Shown: positions 50,501 to 60,212 of the stretch, one piece after another
Position numbering within the stretch: position 1 is the stretch's first letter
Layout: each line of letters starts with the position of its first letter
NCBI RefSeq assembly: GCF_001889045.1
Contig: NZ_CP018155.1
Coordinates: forward strand, 2,482,001 to 2,546,000
DNA from: Tenacibaculum todarodis
GTDB taxonomy: Bacteria; Bacteroidota; Bacteroidia; Flavobacteriales; Flavobacteriaceae
Length of the DNA: 64,000 nucleotides
Direction of reading: 5' to 3'
Notes under the pieces: generated by a model
The model's input: the letters and a program-made list of their open reading frames with translations, nothing else
Database searches by the model: none
Told to the model about the DNA's origin: nothing
Position numbers and translations under genes: made by a program

Positions 50501-52177
50501 ATGAATTTGAATAAACACAGTAAAAGATTAACACAAGACGAATCTCAGCCAGCATCTCAAGCAATGTTGTACGCTGTAGGTTTAACTGATGAAGATATGA
50601 GCAAAGCGCAAGTTGGTATTGCAAGTACAGGTTACGATGGTAATCCATGTAATATGCACTTAAACAACTTGGCTGCAGAAGTAAAAGTGGAATCTAAAAT
50701 TGCGGGTTTAGTAGGTTTAGGGTTTAATACAATTGGTGTTTCAGACGGAATTTCTATGGGAACTTCGGGTATGAATTATTCATTAGCTTCTAGAGATATT
50801 ATTGCAGATTCTATAGAAACTGTTATGAATGCACAAAGTTATGATGCGTTGATTTCTGTGGTTGGTTGTGATAAGAATATGCCAGGAGCCGTAATTGCCA
50901 TGTTGCGTTTAAATCGTCCGTCAATTATGATGTATGGCGGAACAATTGCATCAGGAAATTACAAAGGAAAAAAATTAAATATAGTATCAGCTTTTGAGGC
51001 TTTAGGTCAAAAAGTAGCAGGAGAAATAGAAGAAGACGAATATAGAGAAATTATAAAGAGAGCAATTCCAGGCGCAGGTGCTTGTGGCGGAATGTATACT
51101 GCAAACACAATGGCTTCTGCTATTGAATGTATGGGTTTTGCATTGCCTTATAATTCATCTATACCAGCAGAAAATCCTAATAAATTATCGGAAGCAGAAA
51201 GAACTGCTTTAGCTATTAAAAACTTATTAGAATTAGATTTAAAACCGCTTGATATTATTTCTAAAAAGTCTTTAGAAAACGCAATCGCAATTGTAAATGC
51301 ATTAGGAGGATCTACAAATGCAGTATTGCACTTTTTAGCAATTGCACACGCAGCAGATATTGAATTTACATTAGAAGATTTTCAAAAAGTAAGTGATAGA
51401 ACGCCATTAATTGCAGATTTAAAACCATCTGGAAAATACTTAATGGAAGATGTTCATGGAGTTGGTGGTACACCAGCAATTATGAAATATTTATTAGACA
51501 ATGGTTATTTACATGGCGATTGTTTAACGGTTACAGGAAAAACATTAGCAGAAAATTTAGAGAATGTTGAGGCTATGGAGTTTGAAGATCAAGATGTGAT
51601 TTTTCCAAAAGATAAAGCATTAAAATCATCAGGTAACATTCAAATTATTTATGGAAACCTTGCAGAAGAAGGAGCTGTTGCAAAAATTTCTGGAAACGAA
51701 GGGTTGCTTTTTGAAGGAAAAGCAGTGGTTTACGATGGAGAGCAAGCAGCAAATACAGGTATTTCTAACGGAGAAGTAGAAAGAGGAGATGTAGTCGTCA
51801 TAAGGTATGTTGGACCTAAAGGAGGACCAGGAATGCCAGAAATGTTAAAACCAACTTCTTTAATTATGGGAGCAGGTTTAGGAAAATCTGTAGCTTTAAT
51901 TACAGATGGTCGTTTTTCTGGAGGAACGCATGGTTTTGTGGTCGGACATATTACACCAGAAGCACAATCTGGAGGAACTATTGGAATTCTTGAAACAGGT
52001 GATAAAATTAGAATTAGTGCAGAAGACAACTCTATTAATGTTTTACTTTCTGAAGAAGAATTAGCAGAAAGAAAAGCAAAATGGGTTGCACCAGCATTAA
52101 AGCATAAAAAAGGGATTTTGTACAAATATGCTAAAATGGTAGCATCTGCATCTAAAGGATGTATAACTGACGAATAA
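50501..52177 (+). CDS. ilvD: dihydroxy-acid dehydratase
   Basis: A 558-residue IlvD/Edd enzyme that dehydrates dihydroxy acids to the keto acids of valine and isoleucine. Iron-sulfur ligands are visible in [11 protein letters not shown] and [14 protein letters not shown]. The C-terminal [15 protein letters not shown] and the start segment with [13 protein letters not shown] are conserved. Length matches the family. The 200 bp between the leader terminator and the start contain no further gene. It opens the ilvDBNCA operon. Confidence 0.97.
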   Translation: MNLNKHSKRLTQDESQPASQAMLYAVGLTDEDMSKAQVGIASTGYDGNPCNMHLNNLAAEVKVESKIAGLVGLGFNTIGVSDGISMGTSGMNYSLASRDIIADSIETVMNAQSYDALISVVGCDKNMPGAVIAMLRLNRPSIMMYGGTIASGNYKGKKLNIVSAFEALGQKVAGEIEEDEYREIIKRAIPGAGACGGMYTANTMASAIECMGFALPYNSSIPAENPNKLSEAERTALAIKNLLELDLKPLDIISKKSLENAIAIVNALGGSTNAVLHFLAIAHAADIEFTLEDFQKVSDRTPLIADLKPSGKYLMEDVHGVGGTPAIMKYLLDNGYLHGDCLTVTGKTLAENLENVEAMEFEDQDVIFPKDKALKSSGNIQIIYGNLAEEGAVAKISGNEGLLFEGKAVVYDGEQAANTGISNGEVERGDVVVIRYVGPKGGPGMPEMLKPTSLIMGAGLGKSVALITDGRFSGGTHGFVVGHITPEAQSGGTIGILETGDKIRISAEDNSINVLLSEEELAERKAKWVAPALKHKKGILYKYAKMVASASKGCITDE

Positions 52178-52278
52178 TAAAAGAATCAAGAAGAGAGAAA
52201 TAAGAAAATAGAGAAAAGTAAAAGATTGTAAAGTCTTTATGTTATCATCTCTACTCTTTCATCTAAAAATATAAGAAT
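52178..52278 (+). repeat. purine-rich spacer, ilvD-ilvB
   Basis: The first part is a run of A and G (AGAGAGAAATAAGAAAATAG) and the later part has pyrimidine tracts (CATCTCTACTCTTTCATC), giving weak two-armed complementarity. The spacers after ilvB and ilvN begin in the same way. No open frame. Confidence 0.4.
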
Positions 52279-54012
52279 ATGGAAACACAAACCATAAAAA
52301 ACGAACAAAATACAACAACAGTTACAGAAAGAATTTCTGGTAGCGAAGCAATTGTAAGATGTTTAATAGCTGAAGACACAAAAATAATTTACGGTTATCC
52401 TGGTGGAGCAATTATGCCGGTTTATGATGAGTTATTTAAGTATCAAGATAAAATTCATCACGTTTTAACACGTCATGAACAAGGTGCAACACATTCTGCA
52501 CAAGGTTTTGCTAGGATTTCTGGTAAAGTTGGTGTTTGTATAGCAACTTCTGGTCCAGGAGCAACCAATTTAATTACCGGTATTGCAGATGCACAAATAG
52601 ATTCTACACCAATGGTGTGTATTACGGGTCAGGTTTTTTCTCATTTATTAGGTTCGGATGCATTTCAAGAAACAGATATTGTTGGTATTTCTACTCCGGT
52701 TACAAAATGGAATTGCCAAGTAACTAAAGCTTCAGACATTCCTGCTGCAATTGCAAAAGCATTTTACATTGCAAAAAGCGGAAGGCCAGGACCTGTTTTA
52801 ATCGATATTACAAAGGATGCACAATTAGATGAATTTGATTTTTCTTATGAAAAATGTACAAGAGTAAGAAGTTATAATCCAGTACCAAAAACAGAAATTT
52901 CTTCTGTAGAAGAAGCTGCCAAATTAATTAATGCTGCTAAAAAACCATTAGTTGTTTGGGGTCAAGGTGTTATTTTAAGTGAAGCGGAAGAAGCGTTTAA
53001 AGCGGTTATTGAAAAGGCAGGAATACCTTCTGCATGGACAATTTTAGGGGCTTCTGCAATTCCAACTTCACATCCATTAAATGTTGGTATGGTTGGTATG
53101 CATGGTAATTATGCGCCAAATGTTTTAACTAATGATTGCGATGTTTTAATAGCAATTGGTATGCGTTTTGATGATCGTGTAACTGGTAAATTAGATACGT
53201 ATGCAACGCAGGCCAAAGTAATTCACTTTGAAATTGATCCAGCAGAAATAGATAAAAACGTAAAAACTGATGTTGCAGTTTTAGGTGATGCAAAAGCAAG
53301 TTTAGAGTTGTTGTTACCATTATTAAACGAAAATTCGCATCCAGAATGGCGTCAAAAATTTGCCGATTTATACGCTATTGAGTATGAAAAAGTGATTAAA
53401 GATGATATTCATCCAACGAAAGAAGGATTAACAATGGGTGAAGTGCTGCATCAAATTAACGTTCAGAGTAAAGGTAACGCTGCAATTGTAAGTGATGTTG
53501 GTCAGCATCAAATGATTGCTTGTAGATATGCAGAATTCAACAAAACCAAAAGTAATATTACTTCTGGTGGATTAGGTACAATGGGCTTTGGTTTGCCCGC
53601 AGCAATTGGTGCAAAAATGGCTGCTCCAGATAGAGAGGTTGTTTCTATTTCTGGTGATGGTGGTTATCAAATGACAATTCAAGAATTAGGAACTATTTTT
53701 CAGCAAAAAGCAGCTGTAAAAGTAGTGGTTTTAAATAACGATTTCTTAGGAATGGTTCGCCAATGGCAACAATTGTTTTTTGACAAACGTTATGCATCAA
53801 CAGAAATGGTGAATCCAAATTTTGTTGCTATTGCAGAAGGTTATTATATAAAAGCAAGAAAAGTTACTAAACGTGAAGATTTAGCAGATGCTGTTAAAGA
53901 AATGATGGAAAGTAAAGAAGCTTACTTTTTAGAAGTTTGTGTAGAAAAAGAAGGAAATGTTTTTCCAATGATTCCTACAGGAGCAAGTGTTTCAGATGTT
54001 AGATTAGAGTAA
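52279..54012 (+). CDS. ilvB: acetolactate synthase large subunit
   Basis: A 577-residue ThDP enzyme that makes acetolactate or acetohydroxybutyrate from pyruvate. The catalytic Glu lies in TRHEQGATHSAQGFAR. The ThDP motif begins GDGGYQMTIQELGTI and ends at LNND. The FAD-domain segment VGMVGMHGNYAPN is also present. Length is normal for the family. It is followed 91 bp later by its regulatory subunit. Confidence 0.96.
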   Translation: METQTIKNEQNTTTVTERISGSEAIVRCLIAEDTKIIYGYPGGAIMPVYDELFKYQDKIHHVLTRHEQGATHSAQGFARISGKVGVCIATSGPGATNLITGIADAQIDSTPMVCITGQVFSHLLGSDAFQETDIVGISTPVTKWNCQVTKASDIPAAIAKAFYIAKSGRPGPVLIDITKDAQLDEFDFSYEKCTRVRSYNPVPKTEISSVEEAAKLINAAKKPLVVWGQGVILSEAEEAFKAVIEKAGIPSAWTILGASAIPTSHPLNVGMVGMHGNYAPNVLTNDCDVLIAIGMRFDDRVTGKLDTYATQAKVIHFEIDPAEIDKNVKTDVAVLGDAKASLELLLPLLNENSHPEWRQKFADLYAIEYEKVIKDDIHPTKEGLTMGEVLHQINVQSKGNAAIVSDVGQHQMIACRYAEFNKTKSNITSGGLGTMGFGLPAAIGAKMAAPDREVVSISGDGGYQMTIQELGTIFQQKAAVKVVVLNNDFLGMVRQWQQLFFDKRYASTEMVNPNFVAIAEGYYIKARKVTKREDLADAVKEMMESKEAYFLEVCVEKEGNVFPMIPTGASVSDVRLE

Positions 54013-54103
54013 AAAAGAATTAAGAAAAGAGAATAAAGAACAAAGATTAAAGAGAAGAGTAGCAACTTTGAAACTTTAAACTTTAAACCTTGAACTTAAA
54101 AGC

Positions 54104-54634
54104 ATGAGTACAGAAAAACAACTTTATACAATATCAGTTTATACTGAAAATAATATTGGATTGTTGAATAGAATTTCAGCAATTTTTCAAAGAAGACACA
54201 TTAATATTGAGAGTTTAAATATTTCTCCTTCAGAAATAGATAATGTATCTAGATTTACGATTGTGGTAAATATGATAGAGGTTGATGTTAAGAAAATTAT
54301 CGGACAAATAGAAAAACAAGTAGAAGTAATAAAAGCTTATTATCATACACTAGATCAAGTTATTTATCAAATATCTGGTTTGTTTAAGGTAAAGTCTGAA
54401 TTGTTGTTTGAAGAGCCTCAAATTCAGAATATTATTAAAAATAGTCACGCAAGAATTGTAACTGTTAATACAGATTTTTTTGTGTTAGAAAAATCAGGAA
54501 AAAAAGAAGAAATAGCAGAGTTACATGAGCAATTAAGTGTTTATGGCATTATGCAATATACACGTTCTGGTCTTATAGCAGTAACTAAAGATGAGATGAG
54601 AATATCAGAATTATTAGAAACATACAACAACTAA
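54104..54634 (+). CDS. ilvN: acetolactate synthase small (regulatory) subunit
   Basis: A 176-residue regulatory subunit. The N-terminal ACT domain (about 6-80) begins YTISVYTENNIGLLNRISAI and carries the valine-binding loop, followed by a C-terminal domain (about 85-170) that activates the large subunit. The length is that of the IlvH type. It confers valine feedback in related systems, so the pathway has enzyme-level control in addition to the leader attenuator. Purine-rich spacers flank the gene. Confidence 0.94.
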   Translation: MSTEKQLYTISVYTENNIGLLNRISAIFQRRHINIESLNISPSEIDNVSRFTIVVNMIEVDVKKIIGQIEKQVEVIKAYYHTLDQVIYQISGLFKVKSELLFEEPQIQNIIKNSHARIVTVNTDFFVLEKSGKKEEIAELHEQLSVYGIMQYTRSGLIAVTKDEMRISELLETYNN

Positions 54635-54655
54635 AATAAAAAATAGAGTAAAGAA

Positions 54656-54725
54656 AATAGAGAAAAGAAAAAATACAGATAATCGAACACAATTAGTCTT
54701 TATTCTCTCCTCTTTTTTCTCTATT
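54656..54725 (+). repeat. two-armed AATAGAGAAAAGA repeat in the ilvN-ilvC spacer
   Basis: AATAGAGAAAAGAAA (54656-54670) is inverted, with two mismatches, at 54711-54725 (TCTTTTTTCTCTATT). A related purine run is repeated just upstream (AATAGAGTAAAGA). The hairpin lies within an operon and has no terminator-like tail, so read-through is expected. Confidence 0.6.
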
Positions 54726-54753
54726 CTAATCAAACACAACTAAATAAAAAAAA

Positions 54754-56232
54754 ATGTCAAATTATTTTAACACATTAACATTAAGAGAGAAATTAGAACA
54801 ATTAGGAAAATGTCGTTTTATGGACGCTTCAGAATTTGAAGACGGAGTAGCAGCATTAAAAGGGAAGAAAATTGTTATTGTAGGTTGTGGTGCACAAGGT
54901 TTAAATCAAGGTTTAAATATGAGAGATTCTGGATTAGATATCTCTTATACTTTAAGACAAGCTGCAATAAGTGAAAAAAGACAGTCTTATATTAACGCAA
55001 CATCTAATAATTTTACAGTTGGTACTTACGAAGAGTTATTACCAACTGCAGATGTTGTTATTAATTTAGCACCAGATAAGCAGCATACAAATGTTGTAAA
55101 TGCTGTAATGCCTTTAATGAAGAAAGGAGCTACTTTATCGTATTCTCACGGTTTTAATATCGTAGAAGAAGGAATGCAAATTCGTGAAGACTTAACAGTA
55201 ATTATGGTAGCACCAAAGTGCCCAGGTTCTGAAGTTAGAGAAGAATATAAAAGAGGATTTGGAGTGCCAACATTAACGGCAGTTCACCCAGAAAATGATC
55301 CAGAAGGAAAAGGTTGGGCACAAGCAAAAGCTTATGCAGTAGCAACTGGAGGTAACAGAGCAGGAGTTTTAGAATCTTCTTTTGTTGCTGAAGTAAAGTC
55401 TGATTTAATGGGAGAACAAACTATTTTATGTGGTTTGTTACAAACAGGAGCAATTTTATCTTTTGATAAAATGGTTGAAGAAGGAATTGAACCAGGTTAT
55501 GCTGCAAAATTAATTCAGTATGGTTGGGAAACTGTAACGGAAGCTTTAAAGCATGGTGGAATTACCAATATGATGGACAGATTATCTAATCCTGCAAAAG
55601 TAGAAGCGTTTAGACTTTCTGAAGAATTAAAAGACATTATGCGTCCGTTGTTCCAGAAACATATGGATGATATTATGACTGGTCATTTTTCAAAAACCAT
55701 GATGGAAGATTGGGCTAATGATGATATAAATCTATTAACTTGGAGAGCTGCAACAGGAGAAACTGCTTTTGAAAAACAAGTAATTACTTCTGATGAAATT
55801 CCAGAACAAGAATACTTTGATCATGGAACATTATTAGTTGCTTTTGTAAGATCTGGTGTAGAATTAGCCTTTGAGGCAATGACAGATTCTGGAATTATAG
55901 ATGCATCTGCATATTATGAGTCTTTACACGAAACGCCATTAATTGCAAATACAATTGCAAGAATGAAATTAGCAGAAATGAACCGTGTAATTTCTGATAC
56001 GGCAGAATATGGTTGTTATTTATTTGACCATGCTTGTAAGCCTTTATTAACAGACTTTATGAAGGATGTGAAAACGAATGTTATTGGTAAATCTTTTAGT
56101 TCAGAAAATGGAGTTGATAACCAAGAGTTAATTAGAATAAATGCTATTATTAGAAACCATCCAGTAGAAATAGTAGGAGCAAAATTAAGAGCTTCTATGA
56201 CAGCAATGAAAGTAATTAAAACCGAAGCATAA
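54754..56232 (+). CDS. ilvC: ketol-acid reductoisomerase, class II
   Basis: A 492-residue NADPH enzyme that isomerises and reduces acetohydroxy acids. The cofactor motif [19 protein letters not shown] is near residue 45, and the double C-terminal domain is present as expected for the long class II enzyme of about 490 residues (class I has about 330). Conserved metal-site segments include [12 protein letters not shown] and [20 protein letters not shown]. Eight bases separate it from ilvA. Confidence 0.97.
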   Translation: MSNYFNTLTLREKLEQLGKCRFMDASEFEDGVAALKGKKIVIVGCGAQGLNQGLNMRDSGLDISYTLRQAAISEKRQSYINATSNNFTVGTYEELLPTADVVINLAPDKQHTNVVNAVMPLMKKGATLSYSHGFNIVEEGMQIREDLTVIMVAPKCPGSEVREEYKRGFGVPTLTAVHPENDPEGKGWAQAKAYAVATGGNRAGVLESSFVAEVKSDLMGEQTILCGLLQTGAILSFDKMVEEGIEPGYAAKLIQYGWETVTEALKHGGITNMMDRLSNPAKVEAFRLSEELKDIMRPLFQKHMDDIMTGHFSKTMMEDWANDDINLLTWRAATGETAFEKQVITSDEIPEQEYFDHGTLLVAFVRSGVELAFEAMTDSGIIDASAYYESLHETPLIANTIARMKLAEMNRVISDTAEYGCYLFDHACKPLLTDFMKDVKTNVIGKSFSSENGVDNQELIRINAIIRNHPVEIVGAKLRASMTAMKVIKTEA

Positions 56233-56240
56233 TTCCATTT

Positions 56241-57503
56241 ATGGAAACCAAAACAACTTTTTTTCCAAGTATTAAAAATATAGAAGCTGCCTCTTTAAAA
56301 TTAAAAGATGTAGCTTCTATTACTCCATTAACTCAAAATTTACAGAATTCAAAAAAGTTTGATGCCAATATTTTGTTTAAAAGGGAAGATTTACAAGTTG
56401 TACGCTCTTATAAAATTAGAGGAGCTTACAATAAAATAGCCTCTTTAACCGCTGAAGAAAAAGCGAATGGAATTGTTTGTGCAAGCGCAGGAAATCATGC
56501 ACAAGGTGTAGCTTTATCGTGTAAATTACTCCAAATAAAAGGCACAATTTACATGCCTTTGCCTACTCCAAATCAGAAAATTGAACAAGTAAAAATGTTT
56601 GGGGAAGAGTTTGTAAATGTGGTTATTGAAGGCGATACTTTTGATGATGCTTACAATGCTTCAATTATAGAATGCGAAGCAAAAAGTAAAACTTTTATTC
56701 ATCCTTTTAATGATGAAAAAGTTATTGAAGGACAAGCTACAGTTGGTTTAGAAATTTTAAATCAGACTGATAAAAAAATAGATTATGTCTTTGTTCCAGT
56801 TGGTGGCGGAGGTTTGTCATCTGGTTTATCATCTGTTTTTAAGTATTTATCTCCAGAAACAAAAATAATTGGTGTAGAGCCAGAAGGAGCACCTTCTATG
56901 TTAACATCAATCAGAAATAAAAAAAATACAGCTTTAGAAAAAATTAATGCCTTTGTAGATGGAGCAGCAGTTAAGAAAGTAGGAGATTTAAACTTTGCAA
57001 TTTGTCAACAGAATTTGCACGATATGATTACGGTACCAGAAGGAAAAATCTGTCAGACAATTTTAGATTTGTACAACAAAGATGCAATTGTAGTGGAGCC
57101 TGCAGGTGCTTTAAGTATAGCGGCTTTAGATTATTTTGCAGATGAAATTAAAGGTAAAAACGTAGTTTGTGTTGTTAGTGGATCTAATAATGATATTACA
57201 AGAACTGCGGATATAAAAGAACGTGCATTATTGTATGCAAACTTAAAACACTATTTTATTGTAAAGTTTCCGCAAAGAGCTGGTGCGCTTAGAGATTTTG
57301 TTGTAAATATTTTAAATCCAACAGATGATATTACACATTTTGAATATACCAAAAAAGTAAATCGAGAAAATGATGTTGCGGTAGTTGGGTTAGAATTAAA
57401 ATCGCCAAAAGACTTAGAACCCTTAATAACAAAAATGAAAAAACATAATTTTTTTGGTGAATATCTTAACGATAAACCCAATTTATTTGAGTTTTTAGTT
57501 TAA
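56241..57503 (+). CDS. ilvA: threonine dehydratase (biosynthetic)
   Basis: A 420-residue PLP enzyme that makes 2-oxobutyrate from threonine, the first step toward isoleucine. The PLP lysine is Lys58 in RSYKIRGAYNK, and the glycine loop is PVGGGGLSSGLSS. The C-terminal 80 residues (from about QRAGALRDFVVNIL) form a single ACT-like regulatory domain, so the enzyme is the one-domain, shorter type rather than the 514-residue E. coli form. It ends the operon, followed directly by a strong terminator. Confidence 0.94.
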   Translation: METKTTFFPSIKNIEAASLKLKDVASITPLTQNLQNSKKFDANILFKREDLQVVRSYKIRGAYNKIASLTAEEKANGIVCASAGNHAQGVALSCKLLQIKGTIYMPLPTPNQKIEQVKMFGEEFVNVVIEGDTFDDAYNASIIECEAKSKTFIHPFNDEKVIEGQATVGLEILNQTDKKIDYVFVPVGGGGLSSGLSSVFKYLSPETKIIGVEPEGAPSMLTSIRNKKNTALEKINAFVDGAAVKKVGDLNFAICQQNLHDMITVPEGKICQTILDLYNKDAIVVEPAGALSIAALDYFADEIKGKNVVCVVSGSNNDITRTADIKERALLYANLKHYFIVKFPQRAGALRDFVVNILNPTDDITHFEYTKKVNRENDVAVVGLELKSPKDLEPLITKMKKHNFFGEYLNDKPNLFEFLV

Positions 57504-57533
57504 AAAAAAGCAACTCAATCGAGTTGCTTTTTT
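57504..57533 (+). terminator. terminator of the ilv operon
   Basis: AAAAAAGCAACTC (57504-57516) pairs with GAGTTGCTTTTTT (57521-57533) around AATC. It starts on the base after the ilvA stop. Confidence 0.93.
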
Positions 57534-57539
57534 GTTTTT

Positions 57540-57556
57540 CTTAACAAAACGTTAAG
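57540..57556. promoter_or_regulatory. inverted repeat CTTAACAAAACGTTAAG upstream of the MBL gene
   Basis: Six-base arms CTTAAC/GTTAAG are perfectly inverted around AAAAC, 25 bases before the start of the metallo-hydrolase gene. Size and position fit an operator for a dimeric regulator; no direct support. Confidence 0.4.
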
Positions 57557-57581
57557 TTAAATTTTCGCATATTTGTAAACT

Positions 57582-58427
57582 ATGCGAATTTATCCAATAG
57601 AAACAGGTAATTTTAAGTTAGATGGTGGTGCAATGTTTGGCGTTGTTCCAAAATCTATTTGGCAAAGAACCAATCCTGCTGATGCTAATAATATGATTGA
57701 TATGAGTATGCGTTGCATGCTTATTGAAGATGGAAATAGACTTACGTTAGTAGATACTGGAATGGGAAACAAGCAATCTGAAAAGTTTTTTGGATATTAT
57801 TTTATGTTTGGAGACTTTACTCTAGATGCTTCCTTGGCAAAACACGGTTTTCATAGAGATGATATTACTGATGTTTTTTTAACACACTTACATTTTGATC
57901 ATTGTGGAGGTTCAATACAATTCAACAAAGACAAAACAGGCTACGAGCCAGCATTTAAAAACGCAAAATTTTGGTCTAATGATCGTCATTGGAATTGGGC
58001 AGTAGAACCAAACCCACGTGAAAAAGCGTCTTTCTTAAAAGAAAATATTTTACCTATTGAAGAAAGTGGTCAATTAAACTTTGTACATAGAAACACTAAA
58101 GATCAAGTTGGTTTTGATGTGCTTTTTATGGATGGACACACCGAAAAACAAATGCTTCCGAAGATTCAATACCAAGGAAAAACAATTGTTTTTATGGCAG
58201 ATTTATTACCAACAGTTGGTCATATTCCTTTGCCATACGTAATGGGTTACGATACACGTCCGTTATTAACGATTAAAGAAAAAGCAGATTTTTTAAATGA
58301 AGCTGCAGATAGAGATTACTTTCTGTTTTTAGAACACGACGCTTACAATGAAATTTGTACAGTACAACATACCGAAAAAGGAGTTCGATTAAAAGAGAGT
58401 CATAAATTTACAGATATTTTCAACTAA
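57582..58427 (+). CDS. MBL-fold metallo-hydrolase
   Basis: A 281-residue cytoplasmic hydrolase of the metallo-beta-lactamase fold. The metal motif THLHFDHCGG (HxHxDH) is intact, LVDTGMGN lies upstream of it, a later MDGHTEKQ gives the third His, and EHDAYNE near the end provides another metal-site residue. Related proteins include quorum-quenching lactonases and unknown hydrolases; the substrate cannot be read. It is a separate gene beyond the ilv terminator and has no partner in the neighbourhood that points to a pathway. Confidence 0.85.
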   Translation: MRIYPIETGNFKLDGGAMFGVVPKSIWQRTNPADANNMIDMSMRCMLIEDGNRLTLVDTGMGNKQSEKFFGYYFMFGDFTLDASLAKHGFHRDDITDVFLTHLHFDHCGGSIQFNKDKTGYEPAFKNAKFWSNDRHWNWAVEPNPREKASFLKENILPIEESGQLNFVHRNTKDQVGFDVLFMDGHTEKQMLPKIQYQGKTIVFMADLLPTVGHIPLPYVMGYDTRPLLTIKEKADFLNEAADRDYFLFLEHDAYNEICTVQHTEKGVRLKESHKFTDIFN

Positions 58428-58466
58428 AAATTATATAAATACCTACATTAAATTAAGAATATACAT

Positions 58467-60116
58467 ATGAGAATTTTAAAACCAATTTTTTATACAGCAA
58501 TTGCTGCTGTTGCTTTTACTAGTTGTAAAACAGTTAGTAATTTAACTAATGTTGCAGTTCCAACAGGAATGGAAAATGCAGTATTAATTTCAGCAAAAAA
58601 AGCAAAATTAACAGATTCAGAAAAAGATAATTGGCAACATTTAGATTTAGCTACTGATACTATTCCTGGTATGAGTGTAGATAAAGCGTATACCTTTTTA
58701 GCAGGTAAAAAAGGTGTTGAGGTTGTTGTTGGAGTTGTAGATTCTGGTACAGATTTAAAACATGAAGATTTAAAAGATGTTGCTTGGGTAAACAAAGGAG
58801 AAATTGCAGGTAATGGAAAAGATGATGATAACAATGGTTATGTAGATGACATAAACGGTTGGAACTTTTTAGGTGATACATATAAAGAACATTTAGAATA
58901 TGAACGTATTTTAATGAATCCTTCTATTGCTGATGCGGCGACACTTGCTGAAGTAAAAGCATTTCAAAAAACAAAAGTTGACGGAGCTAAAGCAAATAAA
59001 TCACGTTATACTGAAATATTAGCAGGAGTAACCATGGCTGATGATGCTTTAACTAAACATTTTGGAAAAGCTGATTATACAAAAGAACAAGTTTTAGCGC
59101 TTACACCAACTGACGAAACTTTAAAAATGGCTGTTGCAGGAGCAAAACAGATGTATGGTTTTGGTTTACCGTCTTTATCAGAAGCAAGAAAAGAATTAAC
59201 TAAGTTAGTTGATACTGCGGATAAAACTATCAAAGGAGATAATCTTAAAACAGATTATAGAACTCCAGTTGGTGATAATGCGTATGACATTAAAGATAAA
59301 CCAGGTTATGGAAATGGTAACTCTGGTCATTCAGAAAAAGGAGAAGCACACGGTTCTCACGTTTCAGGTATTATTGGAGCAACTCGTAACAATAGTGTTG
59401 GTATGAATGGTGTTGCAGATAATGTAAAAATTATGGCAGTTCGTTCAGTTTCTGATGGAGATGAATACGATAAAGATGTTGCATTAGGAATTAGATATGC
59501 AGTAGATAATGGAGCAAAAGTTATCAATACTAGTTTCGGTAAAGCATTTTCACCAAATAAAGAATGGGTTTATGATGCAATTAAATACGCTGCTTCTAAA
59601 GATGTATTAATTGTAAATGCAGCAGGAAACGATGGTAAAAACATCGATGTTGAAAAAACATTTCCTAATGATGCACCAGATTTATTAAACGAAGTTTCTA
59701 ATAACTTTTTAACTGTTGGTGCAATGAGCGCTAATTATGATGAAAACTTACCAGCAAGTTTTTCTAACTACGGTAAAATAAATGTAGATGTTTTTGCTCC
59801 TGGAGTTCAAGTACATTCTACTACACCAGAAGGTGAATATAAAAAATTCAGTGGAACCTCAATGGCTTCACCAGCAACTGCAGGTGTTGCAGCTTTAGTT
59901 CGTTCTTACTACCCACAATTATCAGCAAGTCAGGTGAAGCGTATCTTAATGAATTCTGGAACTAAAATTGATTTAGAAGTTTTACAACCAGGTTCAAGAA
60001 GTAGAGAAAATCCTAAAGGGAAATTAGTTCCTTTTTCTACATTATCAGTTTCTGGACGTGTTGTAAATGCGTACAATGCCTTAGTAATGGCAGACCAAAT
60101 GGTAAATGGAAAATAA
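58467..60116 (+). CDS. S8 subtilisin-family serine peptidase, lipoprotein
   Basis: A 549-residue predicted lipoprotein (signal peptide ending TSC with Cys20). The catalytic triad is Asp92 (VVDSGTDLKHEDL), His295 (EAHGSHVSG) and Ser465 (SGTSMASPATAG), with the oxyanion Asn in NAAGNDG. The Asp and His are about 200 residues apart, where subtilisins usually have about 40; the extra 160 residues (about 130-290) are helical, charged and without a known motif. It is probably exposed on the outside of the inner or outer membrane. The gene is followed by a terminator and then by another lipoprotein peptidase. Confidence 0.9.
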   Translation: MRILKPIFYTAIAAVAFTSCKTVSNLTNVAVPTGMENAVLISAKKAKLTDSEKDNWQHLDLATDTIPGMSVDKAYTFLAGKKGVEVVVGVVDSGTDLKHEDLKDVAWVNKGEIAGNGKDDDNNGYVDDINGWNFLGDTYKEHLEYERILMNPSIADAATLAEVKAFQKTKVDGAKANKSRYTEILAGVTMADDALTKHFGKADYTKEQVLALTPTDETLKMAVAGAKQMYGFGLPSLSEARKELTKLVDTADKTIKGDNLKTDYRTPVGDNAYDIKDKPGYGNGNSGHSEKGEAHGSHVSGIIGATRNNSVGMNGVADNVKIMAVRSVSDGDEYDKDVALGIRYAVDNGAKVINTSFGKAFSPNKEWVYDAIKYAASKDVLIVNAAGNDGKNIDVEKTFPNDAPDLLNEVSNNFLTVGAMSANYDENLPASFSNYGKINVDVFAPGVQVHSTTPEGEYKKFSGTSMASPATAGVAALVRSYYPQLSASQVKRILMNSGTKIDLEVLQPGSRSRENPKGKLVPFSTLSVSGRVVNAYNALVMADQMVNGK

Positions 60117-60145
60117 TAAAACAGTCGCAGGCTGATTTTTTAAAT

Positions 60146-60191
60146 AAAACGTCATTGTGCACTGAAAAAATTCAGCAAACAATGACGTTTT
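60146..60191 (+). terminator. terminator after the S8 peptidase gene
   Basis: AAAACGTCATTGT (60146-60158) pairs with ACAATGACGTTTT (60179-60191), with a nested CTGAA/TTCAG stem, and is followed by T. It lies about 30 bases beyond the stop. Confidence 0.88.
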
Positions 60192-60212
60192 TTCTAACAT
60201 AAATTTATAAAA

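Noticed and set aside
50409..50648. Minus-strand 79-codon frame across the ilvD start
   Set aside because: It overlaps the start of ilvD in antisense and the ilvD upstream region, with a hydrophobic but unpatterned composition.
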